From an uncultured Rikenella sp. (GTDB lineage: Bacteria; Bacteroidota; Bacteroidia; Bacteroidales; Rikenellaceae), in assembly GCF_910579375.1 (NCBI RefSeq), contig NZ_CAJTUJ010000106.1:1-6711 (forward strand): a stretch of 6,711 nt of DNA, read 5' to 3'. Positions 1 to 5,045 of this stretch are shown piece by piece. Position 1 is the stretch's first letter. Each line of letters starts with the position of its first letter. The translations under genes were made by a program, and so were the position numbers. The notes beneath the pieces were generated by a model, which searched no databases, was not told where the DNA came from, and was given only the letters and a program-made list of their open reading frames with translations.

Positions 1-10
1 GAAAACCCCA

Positions 11-125
11 GCCCAACGAACCAACCGAGATTTGGGCCGCCGGCAGCGGGAGGATGCGCAAGCATCCGTCTAAAGTTTTTTTGGTTCTTTTTGTTCACAA
101 AAAGAACAGTACCCTCCAGCACAAA
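11..125. repeat. Dispersed hairpin repeat, copy 1 (partial at window edge)
   Basis: Bases 25-125 align without gaps to 5053-5153; I count about 10 mismatches in 101 bases. Looser similarity, with one indel, extends left to about base 11. Three inverted repeats are kept in both copies. They are GCCCAA with TTGGGC (11-16 and 32-37), a 6-bp stem GGATGC/GCATCC around GCAA (52-67), and a 10-bp stem GTTCTTTTTG/CAAAAAGAAC around TTCA (84-107). The repeat ends about 20 bases before the ATG of the membrane-protein gene at 145, so it forms that gene's upstream region. The left half of the element, if present, lies outside the window. Conserved stems with variable loops suggest a structured DNA or RNA element rather than coding sequence. 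Confidence 0.8.
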
Positions 126-144
126 GCAAAGTGTACAAAAAAAC

Positions 145-579
145 ATGAATCAGACAGAAGAGAATCCGTTCGGGAGTTATCGGCAAACCGTAGGCGTAGT
201 CGGCGTGCCCTTGTTTTGTGCCCTTTTGGCTATTTTGCTCGCCAGCGTACAGCCCGAGGAGGGCGGATTTCCGTTGTGGGCGTGGTATCTGCTCGGGACA
301 GCCGTTGTGACAGGCGCGGCTTGGGAAGTAGGGCGACTCGCTTTGAAACGCCAGGTGGCGCGCGGAAATCCGCATTGCACGACCCGACTGAAACGGAGAC
401 ACCTGCTTCTGGTGTTTGTCAGTTCCGTGATCGGCGTAATCGGAGTTTTCGGATTGGGGATTAGCGTGTTGGGCGGCTGGATTCGCATCACGTTCGCGAT
501 TTTGGTGCCGGCGATGGCCGCCTCCGTCGTGCTGACGTTCGCCGGAGCCGCGTTGCTTTGGCATCTGCTGAGACGGTAG
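145..579 (+). CDS. Four-helix integral membrane protein, unknown function
   Basis: A 144-residue protein that I do not recognise. It has four hydrophobic stretches, at about residues 15-35, 44-62, 86-111 and 116-142. The loop between helices 2 and 3 (about 64-85) is rich in Arg and Lys, and the C-terminus ends LLRR. By the positive-inside rule both termini and the middle loop would be cytoplasmic. I chose the ATG at 145 because the in-frame extension back to 91 would translate the conserved hairpin of the upstream repeat, and because the start then has an A-rich leader (acaaaaaaac) typical of Bacteroidetes. No catalytic motif is visible. The gene converges on the spanin-like lipoprotein gene with only 4 bases between stop codons. 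Whether it belongs functionally to that unit, for instance as a holin-like protein, cannot be told. The reading frame is convincing; the function is open. Confidence 0.7.
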   Translation: MNQTEENPFGSYRQTVGVVGVPLFCALLAILLASVQPEEGGFPLWAWYLLGTAVVTGAAWEVGRLALKRQVARGNPHCTTRLKRRHLLLVFVSSVIGVIGVFGLGISVLGGWIRITFAILVPAMAASVVLTFAGAALLWHLLRR

Positions 580-589
580 GAAACTACCG
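574..589. other. Perfect hairpin joining two convergent stop codons
   Basis: CGGTAG (574-579), GAAA (580-583) and CTACCG (584-589) form a 6-bp perfect inverted repeat with a GAAA loop. The stem contains both stop codons, TAG at 577-579 on the plus strand and TAG at 586-584 on the minus strand, and the loop is exactly the 4-base gap between the genes. GAAA is a stable GNRA tetraloop in RNA; the minus-strand transcript would have TTTC instead. No T-tract follows in either direction, so it is not a standard intrinsic terminator, though it could help separate the convergent transcripts. Confidence 0.6.
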
Positions 590-1117
590 CCGTTTCAGTC
601 GGCGGAACAGCAGGCCGATGCCCCATGCCGCGACTGCCGACAGCACCAGACCGATGCCGAATTTCAGCGTTCCCGTGCCTGCTGTCGGTTTGCGTTCCTC
701 TTTGTGAACCGATTCCGCTTGTTCGGCGAGCGTCTCCGTTTCCGCGACCGATACCCGGAGGTCGGTTCGGTTGCTCGATTCCGTGTTTTGCCGCTCCTGT
801 CGAGCCTCCTTGCGCGACTGGCGCCATACGGCCCGCACCGGCGGAAGCCCTGTCGAGTCGTTCGGCGGTTGTTGGCTGTCGTAGACGATCAGTTCCGTCT
901 CCGTCTCGCTGTCGATCGTCGTCCGAAGTTCCAGCCAGGCCGCCGATTCATTCAGCAGGAGGCTGTCCAGAACCGTGTGGGCGACCTTACTGTTCTCGAT
1001 TCGAACCGTGCTGCCAGTCGACCGTTTCGGCAACGAGCAGCTCCCGAGAGACAGGGCAGCTGTCAGCCATAGCACAAGAAGGTATCTTCTCGATCGCTTT
1101 TCGGAATTTATCCACAT
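584..1117 (-). CDS. Lipoprotein with C-terminal transmembrane helix, candidate unimolecular spanin
   Basis: Starting at the ATG at 1117 this gives a 177-residue protein. It has a basic N-terminus (EKRSRRY, residues 6-12), a hydrophobic core (13-25) and a lipobox LGSC with Cys27 as the expected lipidated residue. A polar, Glu/Gln/Arg-rich periplasmic part (about 28-150) includes a proline patch (QQPP...GLPP, 82-93). One strong transmembrane helix follows (about 152-171), then the basic tail RRLKRR. A lipid anchor at one end and an inner-membrane helix at the other is the architecture of unimolecular spanins such as phage T1 gp11, which fuse the outer and inner membranes in the last step of lysis. 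The N-terminus overlaps the upstream gene by 131 bases in the +1 frame. An upstream in-frame ATG at 1159 would bury the signal peptide, so 1117 is preferred. Function is inferred from architecture only; a host envelope lipoprotein is the alternative. Confidence 0.65.
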   Translation of the reverse strand: MWINSEKRSRRYLLVLWLTAALSLGSCSLPKRSTGSTVRIENSKVAHTVLDSLLLNESAAWLELRTTIDSETETELIVYDSQQPPNDSTGLPPVRAVWRQSRKEARQERQNTESSNRTDLRVSVAETETLAEQAESVHKEERKPTAGTGTLKFGIGLVLSAVAAWGIGLLFRRLKRR

Positions 1118-1370
1118 CTTTACGCAGTGATTTAAGCTCTTTTTCAAGCGGTTTAACAATATTTTCCATCAGGATGTCGCTCGCTTTGCGCACATTGTCC
1201 AACTCGTGGCTTTTGACGGCCGCCAGTTTGTCTTTCATCTCCGCGCGTAGCTGTTCGATCTCGATCAGGTATTTCTGGCGCAGGATTCGACTGTTGATCC
1301 AGGCGCCCAGCGGCCCTGAGACGGCCGCAACGAGTGTCGATACGATTAGGGTGGTTATCTCTCCGCTCAT
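987..1370 (-). CDS. Small membrane-anchored coiled-coil protein, phage-like
   Basis: A 127-residue protein with an N-terminal hydrophobic segment (about residues 5-24), then a long charged helix likely to be a coiled coil (about 32-95, rich in Glu, Lys and Leu), then a short two-cysteine motif, SCAMADSCPV (98-107, Cys99 and Cys105). The layout matches, from memory, a hypothetical family seen in Bacteroidetes prophage lysis regions, but I cannot confirm that here. The protein resembles an Rz-type inner-membrane spanin in size and shape. However, the positive charges (Arg28, Arg31, Lys33) follow the helix, which predicts a cytoplasmic coiled coil, opposite to Rz. Its 3' end contains the start and signal peptide of the next gene in another frame, so the two are almost certainly co-transcribed and perhaps translationally coupled. 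Other possibilities are a holin accessory or antiholin-like protein, or an unrelated anchored scaffold. Confidence 0.7.
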   Translation of the reverse strand: MSGEITTLIVSTLVAAVSGPLGAWINSRILRQKYLIEIEQLRAEMKDKLAAVKSHELDNVRKASDILMENIVKPLEKELKSLRKDVDKFRKAIEKIPSCAMADSCPVSRELLVAETVDWQHGSNREQ

Positions 1371-1436
1371 TTCCGTTCATTTTTGAGGTGTTTGCCGACC
1401 GGACCGAGGAGGGGGCGGCGGCTCGGTTCGACGGGA

Positions 1437-1468
1437 CAAATGTGCGGCATTTCGTTTCGGTGGACAAA
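1437..1468 (-). promoter_or_regulatory. Possible Bacteroidetes-type promoter for the coiled-coil/lipoprotein unit
   Basis: Read on the minus strand, TTTG (1468-1465) is followed 20 bases later by CACATTTG (1444-1437). The latter is one mismatch from the Bacteroidetes -7 consensus TAnnTTTG at a suitable spacing from a -33 TTTG. It would give a leader of roughly 60 bases before the ATG at 1370. The first base of the -7 box differs from consensus, so this is only a candidate. Confidence 0.3.
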
Positions 1469-1524
1469 TAGCGGGTAATCCCTTCTCTCGTTTTTTGGGG
1501 CGGATAAAATTTTTTGGAGCGAAT

Positions 1525-1564
1525 AAAAAATCGGCGCGGATTCCTGTGTCGGAATTCCGCGCCG
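1525..1564 (-). terminator. Intrinsic terminator of the minus-strand glycosyltransferase gene
   Basis: A GC-rich stem is formed by CGGCGCGGATTCC (1532-1544) and GGAATTCCGCGCCG (1551-1564), with one bulged base and a 6-base loop. On the minus strand it is followed at once by ATTTTTTATT (1531-1522). It lies about 30 bases past the stop codon of the glycosyltransferase (1594-1596), in the right orientation. The rest of the 1371-1593 gap shows only the possible promoter above and A/T-rich sequence around 1503-1530. Confidence 0.85.
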
Positions 1565-1593
1565 AAGCTCTCCGGGGAGAGGATATGTCGCCA

Positions 1594-2763
1594 TTAAGGC
1601 CGTTCGAGCTGTTCAAGCAAAAACTGCGTATAAACAGCCGAATGGTAGTGCTCCGCTACCCGTTGCCTGCCCCTGCTGCCTAATTCGTCCGCTCGTTCCG
1701 GGTCGCTGAGCAACTCCTCTAACCGTTCGGCCAGCGCCTCCGCCGACCCCGGCGTGTAGACCGCTCCGCAGTCGCCCCGCTCGACGATCTCCGGCAAGCC
1801 GCCCCGCTCGGGAACCACCACCGGCGTCCCGTAGTACATCGCTTCGATGACCACCAGCCCGAATCCCTCGTAGCACAAACTCGTCAAAACCAGTGCCTTC
1901 GCACCGGTGTAGAGGTCGGCCAGCTCCCTGCGATTCAACTTGCCCAGCAGGTGCACATTCTTCGGAATTTCCGGCAGCGTATACCCCTCGGCCGCTTCGC
2001 CTGCCACCCGGAACTCGACGTCGGGCAGCCGCCGCGCCGCTTCGATCAGAAGGTCGAGCCCTTTTTCCCGGCTGAGCCGACCGGCGTAGGCGACATAGCG
2101 CCTGCCTGCCTTTCGGGCCTCGGCCGATGGCTCGGGCATCAGGGCCGGGTCGACGCCGTTCGGCACCACGGCGAACCGATCCGAAGGAATGCCGGTGTAA
2201 CGGCTCAATAAGGTGCGTTGGAACTCCGACAGGGCCAGAAACCGGTCGACGTTTGCCGAAAAGTAGCCCCTCCTGCGACTCCACCACCCGCGCAGGGCGT
2301 ATCCGAAACTCCCGCTCCACGATCCTTCGCATTTGTGGAACAGGCAGTTCCATTCGCGTCCGCGACAGGTTCCGCATCGCTCGCAAATCTCGCCGCCGGT
2401 GTAGAAAAGTCCGATGGGACAGACCAGCCGGTAGTTGTGCAGAGTCATCAGCACCCGGACGCCCCCTCGTTTCAGGACGGGCAGGACGGCGGCCGAAATC
2501 ACGGGAAACAGGTTGTGCACGATGGCCGCGTCGGGCCGTTCGCGTTGGACGATCTGCCGCACGTCGCGCACCGCGCGCCGGTTGTAGAGCGCCGAAAAGA
2601 GCGAGGCGAAGCGTCCGAACCGCCACTGCCGAATCTCGTCGTGCGACCGTTCGTACAGGAGTACCGTGTGACCGCTGCGTTCCAGCACTTGCCGCTGGAA
2701 TTCCACGACGGTCTCTTCGCCGCCGACGCGGCTGTACCGGTTATGGATCAATAAAATTTTCAT
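1594..2763 (-). CDS. Family GT4 glycosyltransferase with cysteine-rich insert
   Basis: A 389-residue protein with the two-domain GT-B fold of the GT4 (glycos_transf_1) family. The N-terminal Rossmann domain begins MKILLIHNRYSRVGGEE, with the usual glycine-containing loop. The C-terminal donor-binding domain has VVPNGVDP (199-206), YAGRLSREKGLDLL (226-239) and the EX7E motif with Glu299 and Glu307 in CYEGFGLVVIEA, followed by GTPVV. It is a retaining transferase that would move a sugar from a nucleotide-sugar donor, probably onto a surface glycan or lipid-linked precursor at the cytoplasmic membrane face; donor and acceptor are unknown. A cysteine cluster at 127-145 (CxxCxxCx6Cx4C, plus Cys115) lies in the acceptor domain. 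I chose the ATG at 2763 because the family's N-terminal strand starts there; the frame is open to 3123 only because it runs through an unrelated pseudogene and promoter. Its own terminator lies just downstream. Confidence 0.93.
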   Translation of the reverse strand: MKILLIHNRYSRVGGEETVVEFQRQVLERSGHTVLLYERSHDEIRQWRFGRFASLFSALYNRRAVRDVRQIVQRERPDAAIVHNLFPVISAAVLPVLKRGGVRVLMTLHNYRLVCPIGLFYTGGEICERCGTCRGREWNCLFHKCEGSWSGSFGYALRGWWSRRRGYFSANVDRFLALSEFQRTLLSRYTGIPSDRFAVVPNGVDPALMPEPSAEARKAGRRYVAYAGRLSREKGLDLLIEAARRLPDVEFRVAGEAAEGYTLPEIPKNVHLLGKLNRRELADLYTGAKALVLTSLCYEGFGLVVIEAMYYGTPVVVPERGGLPEIVERGDCGAVYTPGSAEALAERLEELLSDPERADELGSRGRQRVAEHYHSAVYTQFLLEQLERP

Positions 2764-2804
2764 CTCCGTGCGTCGTGTTGCGTCTGTTCGTGCGTGCTTC
2801 CCGT

Positions 2805-3014
2805 TTATTCCGAGAGGCAACGCAACTGAATACCGAGGCCGCAGGTCTCCTGGCTGTTCGGGGCAAGCCCCTTCGAACCCGCACTCAAACCGAATCCTCT
2901 GAGGTAGTCCGTTGCGACAATCGAGGAAGAGGACCAGCTGAACCCATAGTTGCCGGCATGGTTCACCGCGCCATCGCTGCCGCGGAAGCCCGGGGCGGGG
3001 ATTTCCGACCGCTT
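2805..3014 (-). pseudogene. Remnant of a FISUMP (Fibrobacter succinogenes major paralogous domain) protein
   Basis: Between a TGA at 3017-3015 and a TAA at 2807-2805 the minus strand encodes 69 residues with no start codon at the expected place. They match the C-terminal end of the FISUMP domain (TIGR02145/PF09603 type): EIPAPGFRGSDG corresponds to the usual LPAAGYRN..DG, NYGFSWSSSS to the YWSSS block, and GLGIQLRCLSE plus stop to the closing GxSVRC. The preceding bases hold the promoter and then the divergent glycosyltransferase, so the N-terminal part of the gene is gone. In life such proteins are exported or surface proteins of Bacteroidales and Fibrobacter. Here it appears to be a decayed stump left after a rearrangement. 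It accounts for most of the 310-base gap between the divergent glycosyltransferase genes; the remaining 41 bases (2764-2804) are the leader of the minus-strand gene. Confidence 0.7.
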
Positions 3015-3052
3015 TCAGGAAAAAAAGTGGCCCTCCGACCGAAAAAGCGGCG

Positions 3053-3071
3053 TATCTTTGTAGCAAAGATA
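3053..3071. promoter_or_regulatory. Symmetric -7 promoter box, possibly bidirectional
   Basis: TATCTTTG (3053-3060), TAG, CAAAGATA (3064-3071) is a perfect 8-bp inverted repeat. Each arm is an exact match to the Bacteroidetes -7 consensus TAnnTTTG, one for each strand. On the plus strand transcription would start only a few bases before the ATG at 3074, giving a very short leader. On the minus strand a TTG lies about 22 bases upstream of the box, a reasonable -33 element, and the transcript would run through the FISUMP remnant into the glycosyltransferase at 2763. A clear -33 element for the plus direction is not obvious. The plus-strand assignment is likely; bidirectional use is an inference. 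Confidence 0.65.
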
Positions 3072-3073
3072 GA

Positions 3074-4198
3074 ATGAAAATCTGTTGTCTGTTCAATATC
3101 GCCCCCCGGTACCGGGCGGGCATCTACCGACGGATGGACGAGGATCCGGCCGCGGAGTACGATTTTATGGCCGGCGAAGAGTCCACCGGCGGGATCGCTC
3201 TGCTGGACTTGCGGGAACTGAAAGGTTTTCGTGGATACCTGCATAACATTTACCGCCGGGGCGGAAAACTCGTCTGGCAGCGCGGAGCGATTCGGAAAGC
3301 CTTCTCGAAACGGTACGACGCCTATATTCTGACCGGCAATCCGGGGATTCGCTCCAACTGGGTCATCGCTTTGGTCGCCAGGTTGTTGGGGAGGCCGGTC
3401 TACCTCTGGACGCACGGGTTGTACGGAGATGAAAAGGGGGTGAAACGGTGGAAGAATCTGACCTATCTGCGTCTCGCGGGACATCTGCTGCTGTACGGTG
3501 AACGCGCCCGTCGGTTGTTGCTCGAAGCAGGGTTTCCGGCCGAACGGATGGCCGTGATCTACAACTCGTTGGACTACGAACGGCAATGCGTCCTCCGGAG
3601 CCGGATCGGCGACCGGGGATTTATCCGGAACTATTTCGGAAACGACCTCCCTCTGCTGGTCTTCGTCGGGCGGCTGACCGAGATCAAACGGCTGGATTTG
3701 CTGCTCGACGCTATGACGAGGCTCGAACGGCAGGGAATGCCTTGCAACCTCGTGCTGATCGGCGACGGGCCGCAACGCGACAGGCTGGCTGCGCGGGCCG
3801 AGGCGGACGGATTGGTCGATCAGGTTTGGTTCTACGGCGAGAGCTACGACGAACATCTGATCGGGACGTTTCTCTACCACAGCGCGGCTTGCGTCAGTCC
3901 GGGCAATGCGGGGCTGACGGCGATCCACGCCCTGACGTTCGGCACGCCGGTGGTGACGCACGGTACGGCCGAGCGGCAGATGCCTGAGTTCGAGGCGATT
4001 CGGCCGGGCGTGACGGGGACGTTGTTCGAGGAGGGGAGTGTCGATTCGCTGGCCGAGGCGATCCGTCCGTGGCTCGCGGCGACGGAGGCCGAGCGGGCGG
4101 CTACGCGCGAGGCTTGTGAAGCCACTATCGAAGCGAAATTCAATCCGGAGCGGCAGATGGAGGTTCTGCGGTCGATTTTCGGCCGTCACGAGGCTTGA
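3074..4198 (+). CDS. Family GT4 glycosyltransferase lacking the EX7E glutamates
   Basis: A 374-residue GT-B fold glycosyltransferase of the GT4 group. The N-terminal domain starts MKICCLFNIAPRYRAGIYRR. A linker region contains YLWTHGLYGDE (110-120) and VIYNSLD (161-167). The donor-binding domain has LVFVGRLTEIKRLDLL (195-210), LVLIGDGPQRDRL (226-238), WFYGES (252-257) and SPGNAGLTAIHALTFGTPVV (275-294). Where GT4 enzymes usually have EX7E, this one has Gly277 and His285. The surrounding pattern, including QMPEFEAI (302-309) and GVTGTLFEEG (312-321), is intact, so I read this as a subfamily variant rather than a decayed gene. Role: presumably adds a sugar during surface glycan synthesis in the cytoplasm; substrate unknown. 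The ATG at 3074 follows the -7 box directly. It is transcribed away from the other glycosyltransferase gene and ends 47 bases before grpE. Confidence 0.92.
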   Translation: MKICCLFNIAPRYRAGIYRRMDEDPAAEYDFMAGEESTGGIALLDLRELKGFRGYLHNIYRRGGKLVWQRGAIRKAFSKRYDAYILTGNPGIRSNWVIALVARLLGRPVYLWTHGLYGDEKGVKRWKNLTYLRLAGHLLLYGERARRLLLEAGFPAERMAVIYNSLDYERQCVLRSRIGDRGFIRNYFGNDLPLLVFVGRLTEIKRLDLLLDAMTRLERQGMPCNLVLIGDGPQRDRLAARAEADGLVDQVWFYGESYDEHLIGTFLYHSAACVSPGNAGLTAIHALTFGTPVVTHGTAERQMPEFEAIRPGVTGTLFEEGSVDSLAEAIRPWLAATEAERAATREACEATIEAKFNPERQMEVLRSIFGRHEA

Positions 4199-4245
4199 TT
4201 GGTACGCTATTTGACGACTCTACGGCGGGATAATTGACATGTGTT

Positions 4246-4827
4246 ATGGAAAATCAAAAAGAAAATACTGAAAATCAAGAGTTTGAAAATAACGTATCGG
4301 ACGGGGCGGCGTCGGAACCTACGCCCGATACTGACACGCTGACACCGGAGCAGGAGGCGCAGGATGTCGAACCGGCGGCCGAAAACGACAAAATGGCAGA
4401 CGCGGCGGCGGAGTGGCAGGATAAGTACATCCGGCTGGCGGCGGAGTTCGATAATTTCCGCAAACGGACGCTCAAAGAGAAGATGGACCTGATTGCGAAC
4501 GGGGGCGAGGATGTCATCAAGGCGATTATTCCGGTGGTTGATGATTTCGAACGGGCCATTGCGGCGCTCGACGGGAAGGAGCAGGTGGCGGCGGAGTGCG
4601 AGGGGGTGCGGCTGATCTATCAGAAATTTATGGATATCCTCAAGTCCAAGGGGGTGACGCCGATCGAAGCGTTGGGAAAACCGCTGGATGTGGATTTCCA
4701 CGATGCGGTGGCGAAGGTGCCGGTCGAGGAGGCGGACAAGAAGGGGACGGTGATCGATGTGGTGCAGACGGGCTACATGCTGAAGGACAAGGTGCTTCGC
4801 TTCGCTAAGGTGGTGGTCGGGGAGTAA
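4246..4827 (+). CDS. grpE: Nucleotide exchange factor GrpE (DnaK co-chaperone)
   Basis: A 193-residue protein, a normal length for GrpE. The N-terminal 50 or so residues are acidic and disordered (many Glu, Asp, Asn, Thr). A long dimerising helix follows (about 52-110) with AAEFDNFRKRT (65-75) and IIPVVDDFERAI (94-105). The C-terminal beta domain ends in the family signature GTVIDVVQTGYMLKDKVLRF (167-186), then AKVVVGE. GrpE is a cytoplasmic homodimer that releases ADP from DnaK and can act as a thermosensor through the long helix. I use the ATG at 4246; an in-frame TTG at 4234 would add only four residues and has no support. It is followed on the same strand by dnaJ, the usual partner, but with a repeat between them. 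I see no CIRCE-type operator upstream; the 47-base gap to the glycosyltransferase shows no strong promoter. Confidence 0.97.
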   Translation: MENQKENTENQEFENNVSDGAASEPTPDTDTLTPEQEAQDVEPAAENDKMADAAAEWQDKYIRLAAEFDNFRKRTLKEKMDLIANGGEDVIKAIIPVVDDFERAIAALDGKEQVAAECEGVRLIYQKFMDILKSKGVTPIEALGKPLDVDFHDAVAKVPVEEADKKGTVIDVVQTGYMLKDKVLRFAKVVVGE

Positions 4828-4888
4828 CTCGCCTCTTCCATTTCCATATTTCTAACCGTTCGTTTACCGTGTTTACCCGGCTGGAACC

Positions 4889-4912
4889 GTACCTTTCTTG
4901 AAAGAAAGGTAC
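4889..4912. repeat. 24-base perfect palindrome at the left end of the composite repeat
   Basis: Arms GTACCTTTCT (4889-4898) and AGAAAGGTAC (4903-4912) flank TGAA, giving a 10-bp perfect stem. It lies 61 bases after the grpE stop codon. There is no T-tract after it, so it is not a clear intrinsic terminator. The loop TGAA is the same as in the right-hand hairpin of this repeat copy. Confidence 0.85.
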
Positions 4913-4975
4913 CCAAAGAACTTTCGTGAAGCTACGCTACGCCTTAGGCTCCGCAGTCCTCAGTCTTTGTGACTG

Positions 4976-5045
4976 CTTTTGGGTCGGGGTTGTAGCGCGC
5001 CCAAAGTTTAGCTCGCATTAGCGCGCTACAATTCCCGGCCCAAAG
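4976..5045. repeat. Long imperfect hairpin inside the composite repeat
   Basis: A perfect 11-bp stem TTGTAGCGCGC (4990-5000) and GCGCGCTACAA (5021-5031) encloses a 20-base loop. It extends outwards as CTTTTGGGTCGGGG (4976-4989) against TTCCCGGCCCAAAG (5032-5045), with G-T pairs and a small bulge, making a stem of over 20 bp in total. In a grpE-dnaJ read-through transcript this would be a very stable structure between the two coding regions. Confidence 0.8.

Noticed and set aside
625..1386. Plus-strand 253-residue frame over the spanin-like pair
   Set aside because: Its translation is Ser/Arg/Pro/Cys-rich without structure, whereas the minus-strand frames have a signal peptide, lipobox, transmembrane helices and a coiled coil.
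2836..2890. tRNA or riboswitch-like look in the gap between the glycosyltransferases (GGTTCGAA on the minus strand beside GGGGC..GCCCC)
   Set aside because: No acceptor stem or anticodon arm can be folded around it, and the bases are explained as codons of the FISUMP remnant.
2764..3123. N-terminal extension of the minus-strand glycosyltransferase, giving a 509-residue protein
   Set aside because: The family's first strand begins at the ATG at 2763. The extension would read through the FISUMP remnant in the wrong frame and through the promoter palindrome.
2963..4189. Long open frame opposite the plus-strand glycosyltransferase
   Set aside because: Its translation is low-complexity and Arg/Pro/Gln-rich, with no family resemblance. 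It mirrors a well-supported GT4 gene and is a shadow of GC-rich codons.
4234..4245. TTG start for GrpE four codons upstream
   Set aside because: It adds only four residues unlike the family, and an ATG follows at 4246 at the normal beginning of the acidic N-terminus.
4199..4245. Sigma-70-like TTGACG/GATAAT or a CIRCE operator upstream of grpE
   Set aside because: The spacing of about 13 bases is wrong, Bacteroidetes use a different consensus, and no CIRCE inverted repeat is present.
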